This document shows positions 19,942 through 31,252 of a stretch of 64,000 nucleotides of DNA, in pieces (within the stretch, counting starts at the first letter, position 1; every line of letters begins with the position of its first letter). Position numbers and translations under genes: made by a program. The notes below the pieces were generated by a model that made no database searches, was not told where the DNA came from, and saw only the letters and a program-made list of their open reading frames with translations. Source of the DNA: Eucommia ulmoides (lineage: Eukaryota > Streptophyta > Magnoliopsida > Garryales > Eucommiaceae); contig CM028333.1 of assembly GCA_016647705.1 (NCBI GenBank), positions 23,678,243 to 23,742,242 on the forward strand. The letters run 5' to 3'.

Positions 19942-21437
19942 GGGTTAATTTCAATTTGCACCCCTGTGATAAGACCTAATTGCACTTTGCACCTTTGTGG
20001 TATTTTCGTCATCACTTATATCCCATGTGCTTCAGACTTAAGTGCAACAATTAACCATCCAATTAAGTTTAACGGTCAAATGTCCAAAGTCAACCATAAT
20101 CCGTTAATTAATGTAAAATGACGTTTATATCCTTTAAAGATTTTAATAAGGATCATTTTATTTTCTATCTAAAACTTAAGGGTCAAAATTGTGTTTTGAA
20201 TACTATTCATTTACCGTCTAAATCCACCTCACTCAACATAACACTGACGACCACCACCGACGACCACCACCACACTGATGCATGGACACTAGCCTTAGGG
20301 ACGACCACCAACCAACCAATGCTACTACCGGCTTGTCTCTCTCCTCTCTCTCTCTGTCTCTAAATATGATTAATCATTGACCTATTTCATCATTCCATCT
20401 CTAGAACCGTCGCTTTAATTTTTTTTTTGCCGCTTTCCCATTATCTCTCTCTCACTCTTCCCGAAAATATCTCACTCACTCTATAATTGTCGATCTCCCA
20501 TCACTCTCGCACACCAAAGATGATGGCCTCAATTTGTGCTTCTTCAAGGAATATTCTATATGCATCTCGGTTGACTTCAGATAGCAACACCAATTTCTCT
20601 GTTTCCGGCAAATACGGTGAGTAATCACAATCTCTGCTTCAATTAAGTAATCTAATAAAAAAAAAAAAAATCTACTTGGAATCGAAGGAAAATGGAAAAC
20701 TGAGCATCTAGAATTTGGTTTTAGAGATACATAATTTATGAATTCACAGGTCAAAAACTTCAATACAATTTATACCTAAAAATTTATTCTCAAAATTTTA
20801 TTTTATTATTTATGTTATTTTGTTGTCAAAAATTCATTTTTGATGTGGCGAATTCAGTTAAACATATAATGGGTTTTCCCTTGGGAAGATATCATAAAAA
20901 TGAAGAGGAGTTTTATTAGAATCAGTGAAAAGCAAGTGGTGTTGTTGCTGCTATTGTGGCTTCTCCTGTCGAGGAAGTTGTCAAATCAGTAAGTTGTCAA
21001 AGAATAAGTTTTTATTCATTTCTATTTTGTGTTTTTGGTGAAAACTCATAACAGTCACAATAATCTAAGAAACCAAAAAAACAAAAAATAATTTTGTTCC
21101 ATAAACTTTATCTAAAAATATCATAATAAAACGAAAACTCTCTCTCTCTTTCGGATCTCTCTCTCTCAAATGAGTAAGAAAGAGAGAGAGGATGTTGCCG
21201 GACGAAGGAGAGACGCTGATCAAAATGCTAGAACGGAAGAACCATTGAAATGAAATAGAGGAAAATGACAAAATTACCTCTAATTTTAAAATGAAATGAC
21301 AATATTACCCTTACTTCGGTTAGATTTTTAACTATTGCATTTAAATCTTAAGCACGGGTGTAAGTGGTGGCAAAAATACAACGGAAGTGCAAAGTGCAAC
21401 TAAGACTTACCATAAGAGAGCAAAGTGTAATTAACCC
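19942..21437. mobile_element. Pack-MULE 3 (long inverted repeats, captured exon)
   Basis: The left end reads GGGTTAATTTCAATTTGCAC and continues with TTGCACTTTGCACC and CACTTATATCCC. The complement of the right end reads GGGTTAATTACACTTTGC, then TTGCACTTTGCACTTCC and CACTTACACCC. The inverted repeats run about 100 bp or more. The flanks are a perfect 9-bp duplication AATAAAAAA (19933-19941 and 21438-21446). The interior carries a plus-strand exon with start codon and splice donor at about 20520-20613, and no transposase. This is a different TIR family from Pack-MULEs 1 and 2. Confidence 0.88.
20520..20613 (+). pseudogene. Captured first exon, source gene unrecognised
   Basis: The frame MMASICASSRNILYASRLTS then DSNTNFSVSGKYG runs into GGTGAGTAATC, a good splice donor. 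The Ser/Ala-rich, acid-poor N-terminus looks like an organelle transit peptide. A second coding-like patch at about 20931-20990 reads SGVVAAIVASPVEEVVKS before GTAAG. I cannot name the gene. Both lie within Pack-MULE 3 and appear to be captured exons with an intron between. Confidence 0.5.
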
Positions 21438-22477
21438 AATAAAAAATCTACCATTAATATGTCTATTGGTGTCCCAAAGTGGTTAACACATCGAGTATAG
21501 TTCAGTTAGGTGACAGGTGAGTCCTCTTGCTGAGTTGGAGTTGCTGAGTTGGAAATTCTTTTGGTAAGTTGTAACTGTCGTCCTGGGGGACTAACTTGCT
21601 GAAGTTTAAAGTCTTACCCTTCAGGGGAAGGTACCTAGACACAATTGAGCTGGGATTTGTTCCGGAGAATCATCTCCGACGTGAGAGTAAGAGCATAGCG
21701 AGAAAAAAAAAAAAAAATGCCCTAAGTATGTAAATAGCGATAGAGCCTTACCTCGGGCTTGTATAGCCCCTAGTATTTATAGGCATTGAAGATGATTAGT
21801 TTTACCTAATCGGGCCTAAACACGGTTAATTAGGCGAAACCATGTGTTCAACCCATAATCTGGGGCGTTTAGGAGATAATCATTGGGCTTTGGCTTTTGG
21901 GCTTGTCTGGAAAAGCTCGCGGGCCTCTGCCAAGCCTGTGGAGGAGTCTTGGTGGAGGAGATCAGATATCCATGGAGTTATGGAGGAGAAACAGACTGAA
22001 ATGGTATGTCGATTGAGATAAATGGCCAAGTCCCTGAAGTTGGCTACTCAGAGTTGTGGCACAGAGTTCTGGGCAACAACGTTCCTATGAGGTACACTAC
22101 TCCTCCTTGGGTGCAACGGAGATTCCAGGGAGAGGAGCCTTGGTCGGTGTATGCTTGGTAGTGCGGGAAATGTCACGCCGCTACTTACTCTCACAAGTAT
22201 ATAAGGTCTAAATTTTAGTATAGTGTGATCATTAAGATCGGGTTATCGTATCCACAGGGATTGTTGTCGTTACTATTAAATACCGCGTTTGTCGTGACCT
22301 AACTTTATCTAGACGAAAACAAATGTATTTAATTACTTAAACTAATACTAATATATCCTAAATTAACTACACTATTATGTTAATATGTTTTAAGGTGAAG
22401 AATTGTATAGGGATTAATGTGTTTACAAATACGTGTTTGATTCCGATTGACTTACGTTTACGTTGTTCGACCTATTT

Positions 22478-22870
22478 GACAACCTCGGTACGTAAACTCC
22501 ACCGCCACCCCTTCCGAGTGTAAGACGGGGGATTACATGACTTCGAGTCAACGAGGAAGTCCCCTTCAACGTCTTAACAACCTTAGGTCACGTGAGTCTC
22601 GCCCAACGTCATTGATTGCACACCGTCCAACTCCCTCCCGGGTTATTGGATCGTCGCGTTGTATTTACCCTATTGACAGTCTCCGTTCTAAAACTCCCTC
22701 GCCACCTCTTCCGAGTGTAAAATGAGGAATATAACACAACTTCGAGCCAACGAAGAGGTCCCCCTCAACATCTTTACGACCCTAGGTAGCGTGTGTCTTG
22801 CCTAACGTCATCAATTGTCCACGATTCAAACCCTGACCGGGTTATAGAATCGTGGCGTTTGTTTACCCTA
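22478..22870. repeat. Two-copy tandem duplication, about 197 bp period
   Basis: Copy 1 starts near 22478 (GACAACCTCGGTACGTAAAC) and copy 2 near 22675 (GACAGTCTCCGTTCTAAAAC). Both contain CTTCCGAGTGTAA, CGAGTCAACGAGG-like and GGGTTAT words in the same order. The related LTR at 38196-39578 has this segment once. Confidence 0.7.
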
Positions 22871-23380
22871 ATCCGAATCCGGGGTTTTGTCAAAACCCCG
22901 TATTCTCCATTTATCAATCCAAGCATAATAAACAAACAATATGATAAATACAATCAAACTACGAAGAACAAATATAAACACAACACCGAAATGATCCAAA
23001 CAACGTATTTATAAATTATAGGTTAATCCATACTACAATCCATATTTAACTCGAGGCCATAGCCGCATATACAAGAAAATAACGAGCTAAATATGCTCAC
23101 ATACTCCTAAGATAAAGAAATAATAAAACACGATTGAAGAACTTAGCCTCGTCCGAAGATAAACCGCTAAGAACGCTCAACGATCGATTCGCCGTCTTCT
23201 CCACTTCGGGATGCAAGCTCCACCACTAAAATTCCTAACCCTTGGCTTAAATATAGCCTAAGGGGTCAAAAATGCAAGAGAGAGGAGAGAGATCCAGGCC
23301 AAAAGGGGAGGAGAGGGGATATTTATAGCAAAAATATCCTAAAAATATCTAAAAATATCTAAAGGCTGTGTAGGGCAAAT

Positions 23381-23660
23381 CCGCCTAGGCGGTGGAAATT
23401 GCGCCTAAGCAGAATTAGGTCGGTTAAGTCTGATCGCCTGGGCAGTGAAGTAGGCGGTGGACTGGAGAACATTCTATTGAAATTCCGCCTAGGCGAAGAA
23501 AATTTCGCCTAGGCGAGCGGCTGTCATTAGCACTTCTTCGTCCTCTGCTGGATTTCCGCTCAGGCGGTCATCCGTTAGTAACATTTTACTATTCTCTGCA
23601 TTTTCACCACTTAAGCTATGGTCTGGACGCCTAAGCAGTGGGCCTGTTTCGTCTTTTAGC
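23381..23660. repeat. Cluster of CCGCCTAGGCGG-type palindromes
   Basis: CCGCCTAGGCGG at 23381-23392, CCGCCTAGGCGA at about 23485 and TCGCCTAGGCGA at about 23505, with degenerate relatives (GCGCCTAAGC, CCGCTCAGGCGG, ACGCCTAAGC) between and after. The same motif recurs in the other family member at 38418-38570. Confidence 0.75.
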
Positions 23661-24189
23661 CTCCGAGCTTGTTTATCCACCGTAACTTCGAACCGCTTTG
23701 GTTCGATCTCATCGTTTTAGCTCCAGTTTCCTATCTTTTTGACCCACACACCTGAGTTATACAAAAAGTATAAATACTAATTAAAACATAATAAAAATAA
23801 CTGTAAACATATTCGAAAACTAACCAATTCGGATTGGAAATAGATAGATTTTTCACACCTATCAATGCTCCTGCATGACACTTTGGATTCCTGGATGTGG
23901 CCACGTCACGGCGATGGTGGACATGTGGCTGGGGTCTTGGTGCTGACTTGGTGATTCCCAAAAATATCCTCATTAATTGCCCCCTTAACCCTAGGTGGCG
24001 AGGGACGCGAGACGGTCAGGGATATCAACTTCTACCTGGAACGGGTGTCTTGGGGGTTTTGAAACACAAAAAATAACATTCTCAGTCAATTCTTCGGGTT
24101 TTCTGTCGACCAGAGACCAGTCCTCCTGGCTGGCAAACTTTGATTCTTGCAGCATCGGCCTCTAAGTCAGCTGAGCTCCTGGGAGGCGG

Positions 24190-25600
24190 GTACATCTTCT
24201 GGGTGGTACTCCTGAAGGGAAGAATTCTGAATGGTACTTTTTGAGCCATTAACATCTTTTGAGGGACCAATTTGGGAAAGGCCCCCATGTGTCCGTGTGC
24301 CCAGTAGAGATAGCACGTCAAGGTGTCGGCAAATTTTTCTAATTTTCTAGAGCTCAAAACGTCACATATTCTGGGTGAAGAAATTACAGGCGGTACTTTT
24401 CTAACTGTTAACATATTCTTGGGGACCAATTTGGGAAAATCCCTCATATGCCCGTATGCCCAGCAAAGATAGTACGTCAAGACGTCAACAAGTTTTCTCA
24501 ATTTTCTGGAGTTCAGGCTATCACGTCTTTTTGGCAAAGAAATTCTGGGTGACACTTTTTGAACCGTTAAAATTTTTTAGGGACCAATTTGGGAAAGGCC
24601 TACATGTGCTCGCGTGTCGGGCAGAGATAGCATGTTAGGACGCCAACAACTTTTCTCAATTTTTCGGAGTTCAGGTCGTCATGTCTTTTGGGAGGCTTTT
24701 CTGACTAGCAGAATTCTAAACGAAATTTCTCGAACTGTTAACATATTCTCGGGAACCAATTTGAGAAAGGCCCCCATGTGCCCGTGTGCTAGGCAAAGAT
24801 AGCACATTAGGACGTTAACAAATTTTCTCAATTTTCTGGAGTTTAGGCTGTCACGTCTTCTGGGAGGTTCTTTTGACAGGCAGAATTCTTAATGAAATTT
24901 CTCGAACCATTAACATTTTCTGGGAAGCCAATTTGGGAAAGGGCCTCATGTGCTCGCGTGGAAGGCCAAGCCAGCACGTTAGGGTGTCAACAAAGTTTTC
25001 TAATTATCTGAACTTCAGGTCGTCATGTCTTCTAGGTGACTCTTCTGATGAGCAAATTATGGAAAGAATTTATCAAACTGTTGACATATTCTGGGGAGAA
25101 ATTTTGAGAAAGGCCCCCATATGCCTGTATGCCGAGCAGAGATAGCACATTAGGGTGTCAGCAAATTTTCTAAATTTTCAGTCTTTTGGGCGAGAAAACT
25201 CTGGGCGACCCCCCTGACCAGCAAAACTCTGTATGGCGCTTCCCAAATTGTTAAGCAAGCAATTTTAAGCGAAAAGATTCTAGGTGAATCCCTGATAGGC
25301 AGAATTCTGAATGGAATTTTTTGAACCATTGACGAATTCTGGGGAGCCAACTTGGGAAAGGCTCTCATGTGCCCTTATGTTGGGCAGAGATAGCACATCA
25401 GGGCATCAACAAATTTTCTCAATTTTTTTAACTTCAGGTCATCACGTCTTCTGGGCGAAGAAACTCTAGGTAACCCTCCTGATCGACAGAACTCTGAATG
25501 ACGCTTCCCAAAATGTTAAGCAAACAATTTTGAGGGAATAGATTCTGGGTGAACCCTTGATGAGCAGAATTTTGAAAGGTACTTGTTGAACCATGAAAGA
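24190..25600 (-). repeat. Tandem repeat array, about 160-172 bp unit, in the 3' region of Tat-like element 1
   Basis: The anchor ACCAATTTGGGAAAGGC or a close variant occurs at 24265, 24425, 24583, 24755, 24926, about 25097 and 25346. Between anchors the order is constant: CCCATGTGCCCGTGTGC, AGAGATAGCAC, TTTTCTCAATTTTCTGG, TTCAGG and TCACGTCTTCTGGG. Spacing is 158-172 bp except one gap near 249 bp. The units are diverged. It lies between the antisense ORF and the 3' LTR. Confidence 0.85.
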
Positions 25601-26269
25601 ATCTCTGGTATGGACTGGCTTTCTTCACGAAAAATGAGAGAAAAGCAAATTCCAAGAGGTTACGCATGATCGACGGGCAAGAGAGTCTGGTAGGCACAAC
25701 CCTTGGAGATACCAGATGCACAGGGTTGTTGGCCGGTCAGCCAATATCACTGGCCATTGTTGGCTTAGCTTGGCCAGCGCACAGCGGGCTGCTAGCCAGT
25801 GAGCTGCGTGGTAGCGCATGTGGCATTGCTTGGTTGCGTCGATGCGTCATTTTGGGCCCTCTCTTGAGCCCTGAGTCCTCTCATGTGTACCAAAACCCTG
25901 TCTCGCCCTCTGGGCCCATTCTGGGCATTCTTTCTGAGATATTTCTTAGCACGATAATTTTTCTTTACTTTAGAAATGTTTTCTCGCATCTCCACTTCAG
26001 AATATTCTTCTTCTTATGGGAGTAGCTGAGGCAGCTCAGGCTTCAACGTGTCGGAGCGAGCCTCCTCTACTTTAGGCGATGCCTGATGGAGCACTAGCGT
26101 CCAGGGACCACTATCTTCTTCTCCGAAGATTCGGGCACTATCACTTGGGAGATGACCTTCCTTGGCAAAGCGGTGTCCGTGGTTAGCCCCTCTAGAAGAC
26201 ACGGAGAAAAAGGCTCTTTGCTGGAGCCTACTTTCATAGCCATTCCAGAAGAGGAGGAACGGGTGACAG
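25601..26269. other. Tat-like element 1 internal non-coding region
   Basis: Moderately GC-rich sequence between the tandem array and the antisense ORF. Several overlapping ORFs on both strands contradict each other and show no recognisable domain. Confidence 0.45.
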
Positions 26270-28340
26270 AGACTTAGTTTCTCAAGCAGATTCCCCTGGT
26301 ACCATGGCCTATCAGTAGTCTGGGGCCTGAGATTCTGTACTCTACTGTTCTAGTCTGGAACCCTCTCTGGGACCTTTAGTCTAACGTTATCAAGAAGAAT
26401 TTGATAAAGGCTCATAGCTTATTTACCTTCCTGGGTTCAGTTGTGACGAGGGTTCCCATTGCCGAGCAGAGGGTACATTAGCCATCCCCAGGTTTCATTA
26501 CGATGTTTTTTTATTAGTTAGATGATTAATTTCATTTTTCCATTTACCCTTAGGTCCAAGCTGTTTGTAAGAAGTTCGGTCTATGTCCGTCGTAGCTGGC
26601 TCCAAGCAACATGAAGATAGTGATAACATCTTACATTATCTTCAAGGCAGAGAGGATTGAGCCGAGCATGGAGTTTTTTCACCCTCTCTTCTTCACCAAG
26701 TCCTTGTCGTCGGGTGACGAGTGGTACTATGTGTCCTCCAGGTTAACATTTCTGACCAACACAGATATCAAGGTACACAAGTAGAAGTCGAGGTATTTCA
26801 CCTTGGCAACGATGGTTGGGAGTTCAGCCTTGACGAGAAAGATCATTCAAGTTCTATTCAACTAGCCTGGGGACGAATTGGTAATGAGATCTCGAGGATG
26901 GTTGAGAACGGTACTCCTTCTATTTACCTTACTGGGTTTCTGTTTTGTTTTTGTAGAGAGTAAAAAATAGGGTGAAAAGTTTCCGCACAGGGCAAAGGAG
27001 CTCCGTCAAGAATTTGTTGTGCTAAAGGAGAGGGTGCTAAGGACACATTTTCACTAGGTAAATGAGTTGCTGAGTTCAATTCTGTACGATATTCACTTCT
27101 ACCGAGCTCCGTTTGTACCCCTTATTGAGCTTCTGTAGAGACCAACAAACAATAAGTTTTTTTTAATTGCTAATTTTTCATGGCTTGGTTCGACATTTTG
27201 AACTGTGATCTTCTGGTAGGAATGGATAATACTGCTCTGCTGAAGATAATTGCTTCCAAAAAGAAGGCTGGGGCCACATAGAGCTCGACTATTGGACAGG
27301 GATAAACTTCTTAGGGTGATGTTCCACCTCCCCAATCTTTAGCCCACATAGGGGTGACGACCAGAGAGTTCAGTCCCAATGTACAAGATCTGAATACTAC
27401 GTAGGCAGCTCCGCAAGAGAGGAGAAAACGACCTGCTGGGGAGCTAACCTCAACAAGGCAAATAGAAGAGCAAGTGTCTTTCCAAGTTAACGAATGTTGC
27501 TCTAGTTTTTTTGGATCCCAGTCCTGATTTCTTTAGAGTCAAAAATTCCTACGTGGAGATCAGTACCTACCTTGATGAATAACGTGGTACTGACGTAGAA
27601 GTTTCTTGGCAGAGTGATGCCACTAGCCAACAAGAAGATGATCGACATTACTGCCCTAGAACGACTCACCAAGGACATTTACAAGGACATGATGGGAGTG
27701 AGTGCTTTCCTCTTTCTCAATACTTAGATTTTTTAAAAGCCTATTTTAATTTCATGAGTCCCCACATTTTCTCCCCAACTTGCTTTCACCAACAGGCCAT
27801 CATTAAGTTCTATAGTTTGGTAAACCAGTTTTTCTCGAAGGGTGGGCTTCCTTCTAAGCTGGATTTCCACCGATATGCCTTTAAGAAGAGTATCCAGGTG
27901 GAATCTAGCCTCTATGACGATCTATCCGCTATGTGGACCGAGAATCTCAAACTCTAAGCGAATCGCCAGAACCTCCAATCTAAGATTAACATGCTCGATG
28001 CTATGTTTGCTACCTATGGGCACGTGTAAGAGCCTAGAGAAGAAGTGGTGGGCATTGTTAATTGGGCCAAGGAAAAAAATAGATCAAAGGCAGTGGAATA
28101 GTGAAAGAAAAGCTACGGATACCTGGCACTTTAGGAGGAAATGGCTAATTTCTTGGAGGTAGAAAACCGGGCACAATGAAGGTTATTCACCGCCTGCATC
28201 TAGAATCCCTGTTGGCCATGTTGAGATGGAGTTCTCAAACCTGAAGAATGGTGCTGAGCATGAAGGCACCGGTCAAAGAGTGCTAGGAGGACAGCGTTGG
28301 TGAGAGGGGCCCTAAGGGTGACGAGATTAATGTTTCTTCT
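26270..28340 (+). pseudogene. Antisense ORF of Tat-like element 1 (putative gypsy-type transposon family), broken
   Basis: This lies on the strand opposite gag-pol. Recognisable pieces are FLGSVVTRVPIAEQRVH, then after a gap LAPSNMKIVITSYIIFKAER, IEPSMEFFHPLFFTK and SGDEWYYVSSR. This fits the pattern of the plant domain usually called putative gypsy-type transposon (a Pro-Ser-x-Leu-x-Pro-Asn motif followed by a hydrophobic helix and a Trp-Tyr-Tyr-x-Ser-Ser-Arg-like end). A more C-terminal part (27790-27960) reads AIIKFYSLVNQFFSKGG and LDFHRYAFKKSIQVE, helical in character. Frames shift several times and stops are present. Its role in the element is unknown. The second Tat-like element has the same arrangement. 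Confidence 0.7.
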
Positions 28341-28959
28341 CCTCGCACGGACACCCCTTAGGATTTTTTGTATATACCTATTTTTCTACGCCTGAGCATG
28401 TGAGATTTTGAGCGACACAAAAATGGTATTTTAGAGTTTGTTTCTCATTCCTGATGTTTTTGCCAAGTCACTTTCTACTTGGTATTTGTTTTCAAAGTTG
28501 TAAAATTTTGATTTTTTTTTTTTAAAAAAAAACTTCCATTTTCTACCCAAGACCCTGGACTAGTAGCCCCTCAGTCCAGGACATGAGTTGATTGTAAGGA
28601 AATCATGTCGTAAACTTTGGAGTAGGGTTTCTTAAGATGCCTGGACCTATCAATCCAAAGGGGCGCAATGTGACGGTTGGTCCCCTATGGCATTTCATCG
28701 GTGAGTTCTTCGTAATTAGGTTTATTCCTAAACCCTTTCAGGTTATCTCAATTTGGTCTATGCATGAGCACATCTCCCTCAAAACTTTAGACTTATATTC
28801 GACTAGTGGGGAGAAGTACTTAGCTGTAGGCCCTCAGACTTGATCAATGCCCTTCCCTTGGTAGATAACCTTGGTCTTTTCCCTGGTATGGACTATTGAA
28901 CTGTAGAGATGGTCTGGTTGTCACCCTTAATGCTGAGCACCGGAATGTCACTTTCTTGT

Positions 28960-29125
28960 GGAGAATCACCAGTGAAGCTAAGTGTCGGGATGCATTTGTT
29001 CTAGAGAATCATCCATGACTCTAAGGGTCAGGATACTATTCTGGAGAATCATCCGTGACTCTGAGGGTCGGGATACTAGCCTGGAGAACCATCTGCGATT
29101 CTGAGGGTCAGGATGTCGTTTATTG
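28960..29125 (-). repeat. Tandem repeat, about 40-43 bp unit, 4 copies
   Basis: GGAGAATCATCCGTGACTCT-like units begin at 28960, 29003, 29043 and 29083, each with a later AGGGTCGGGATACTA-type segment. The array sits between the end of pol and the antisense ORF, where the two coding regions converge. Confidence 0.85.
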
Positions 29126-29229
29126 GAGAGTTAACACAAGGTACATTGTACATAACACTTTTTTTTTTTTTTGAGAAGCAAAACTGCTACACTTTGTACA
29201 AACATGAATTTGTTTATAAAAGAGGATCT

Positions 29230-30250
29230 TCTTTATACAAATTGAGCTTCAGATGATCAGCATTCCATGGGTACCTTAACGGCACACCTTCTTCTATTTC
29301 AAGATTGTAGGTACCTGGACGTGTGATTCTGGTGACTCTGTATGGCCCTTTCTAGGTGGGGGCCAACTTTCTGGCTCTTTGTTCTTTGGTGGCCAGGGTA
29401 ATCTTTCTGAGAACAATGTTGCCGACGTCAAAAGAGTGGGGGCGAACTCGTCGGTCGTTGTGCCTGGTCGCCCTCTGCTGGTAAGCAACTTGCCGAACAT
29501 AGGCTTGTTCCCTTCATTCTTTGAGGTAATCAAGGTTTAATAATAGCGTCGCGTCATTTTTGGCTTAATCAAAGGTCCCGTCAATTCTAAGTGTCTGCAT
29601 GTTGATTTCTGTAGGGATGACGGCCTCAAAGCCGAAGGCCATCGCAAAAGGTGTCTCCCCGATAGGGGTTCTCAAAGTTTTCTGATATGCCTTGAGAATA
29701 TAGTAGATATCTTCCACCTACTAGCCTTTTAACTTATCAAGTCTTGTTTTTAATCTGTGCAGGTTTATTCTGTTTGTGACCTCTACCTGGCCATTTGACT
29801 GAGGATATCCAGGAGAGGCAAAGTTAGTTCTGATTCCCAACTCTACACAGAAAGTAAAGAATAGGGAGTTGTCAAACTAAGTGCCGATGTCGGACACAAT
29901 CTCTCTTGATACCTCGAAACAACAAACTATGCTCTTCCACACAAAGTCACAAATTTTTTCCTTGGTGATTCAGGCCAGAGGCTCAGCCTCAACCCACTTT
30001 GTAAAATGGTCAGTGGCCACGACCAGGAACTTCACTTGTCCAGTTCCCTAAGGAAAAGATCTGAGCAGGTCAATGCCCCATAGGGTAAAGGGCTGGTTAT
30101 CGGAACTAGCAGGGTAGGAGGAGTACAAGGGTGCGGTGCAAATCTATGACACATGTTACATTTCCTAACAAATTCCATGGTGTTTTCATGTATTTAGGGA
30201 AAAAAATATCCCTAGCAGAGTAGCTTGCTGGAGAGGGACCTGCCCCCCGA
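29230..30250 (-). pseudogene. Tat-like element 1 integrase, broken
   Basis: Minus-strand translation shows the catalytic core: VVATDHFTKWVEAEPLA, then (past a stop) EIVSDIGT, TNFASPGYPQSNGQVEVTNR with the catalytic Glu, and GETPFAMAFGFEAVIPTEIN. The C-terminal tail reads KGPYRVTRITRPGTYNLE. The DDE enzyme inserts cDNA into the chromosome. At least four in-frame stops interrupt it, including one where Gly-Thr-stop-Phe replaces the usual Gly-Thr-Gln-Phe (CAA or CAG to stop). It is inactive. Confidence 0.85.
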
Positions 30251-30659
30251 ATGGTTACCACACATCTCATTGTAAGTCTCGCTTAGGACATATTTGGCCT
30301 CCTATGGACAAATACATCTGGAATAGGGGCTCGAGAATGATCTCTGGTATCGAACTTCGTCAATAATAATATACCTCCCTGACTAGTAGCTTATCCTCCT
30401 GACCTCCACAAGGTCCCTTGGCAGGGTGTCATGCTCCAAGTACTACGTGATTGCGTCCATTTAGATTAGTTGATCAGTGACTTCACATATGGTGGCCATT
30501 GGATCCGAGGCTACAATGCTCGGAGTATCTAGGTATTCCACAGATATGCTCATTTTTAAAGTCCATTTTACAACCGAGGCAAGGTTTTCTAATGCATCAG
30601 CCTGCCTGTTCTCTTCCCGGGGGATTTGGGACACTTGAATTTTTTCAAATTTTTATAAG

Positions 30660-30896
30660 TTACCTCACCTTCTCCAAGTATGCCGACATGCTCGGGTCCT
30701 TGACCATATAATCGTCATTCACCTGGTTGACCACGAGTTGTGAGTGACCGAAGACTGGGAGAGCTTGTACATTGAATTGCCACGCTAGGCGGTGACCAGC
30801 GAGCAAGGCTTCATATTCAACCTCATTATTTGTATCTCTGAATTCGAGGTTGAGAGAGTATTCAACAACCTCTTTATCCGAGGCCACCAAAATCAT
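30660..30896 (-). pseudogene. Tat-like element 1 RNase H segment
   Basis: An open stretch of 78 residues includes EYSLNLEFRDTNNEVEYEAL, LAGHRLAWQF and VFGHSQLVVNQVN. TNNxxEYEALL is the catalytic Glu motif of retroelement RNase H, and the final part carries the DSQL-type Asp position as HSQL, so that Asp is lost. RNase H degrades the RNA template during reverse transcription. Confidence 0.82.
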
Positions 30897-31252
30897 CCCT
30901 ACCTAACAGCCTCTCACATTAGATGATCCATTTGTGTAGAGCTACCACGTTGTCGGCCCAAAATCGCAAGGGTTAGAGGAGGTCACCGGGTCCCCTGGTG
31001 ATGGAGTTTTCTAGTCATTTGCTTTTGGATCTTGTTCGTCCGGGAAGGTGAATTATGCGATGAAATCAACAAGGACTTAGCCTTTAATGGTTGTTCTCAA
31101 CCGATATTCTATATGAAACTATCTCAGCTCAAAGTTGTACTTCATCAACCTTCTTGAGACGTCAGGAGAATGCAGGATCTACTTCAGGGGTTGATCAGTC
31201 AGAACCACAATTGGGTGCGCCTGACAATACTGTCAGAGTTTCCTAGAGGCGA

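Larger units (their letters stand above)
22156..23874. mobile_element. Solo LTR nested in the Tat LTR (palindrome-bearing family)
   Basis: It is flanked by a perfect 5-bp duplication ATGCT (22151-22155, 23875-23879). The ends are TGGTAG and CTATCA. It is homologous, in the opposite orientation, to the solo LTR at 38196-39578. It is longer (1719 against 1383 bp), partly because of an internal tandem duplication. No internal region or coding sequence is present. The retroelement family is not identified. Confidence 0.85.
21470..23975 (-). repeat. Tat-like element 1, 3' LTR (interrupted)
   Basis: This copy of the LTR starts TGTCCCAAAGTGG and ends CTCATTA. It is colinear with 35998-36773, once the nested solo LTR (22156-23874) and its 5-bp duplication are removed (about 782 versus 776 bp). 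On the minus strand the sequence just inside is TTAAGGGGGCAAT, a polypurine tract, which identifies the 3' LTR. Confidence 0.88.

Noticed and set aside
24190-25600. CRISPR-like array
   Set aside because: Units are long, diverged, without unique spacers, and sit inside a plant retrotransposon.
25666-26025. 119-codon plus-strand ORF in Tat-like element 1
   Set aside because: A contradictory minus ORF covers the same place and neither shows a domain; likely non-coding element DNA.
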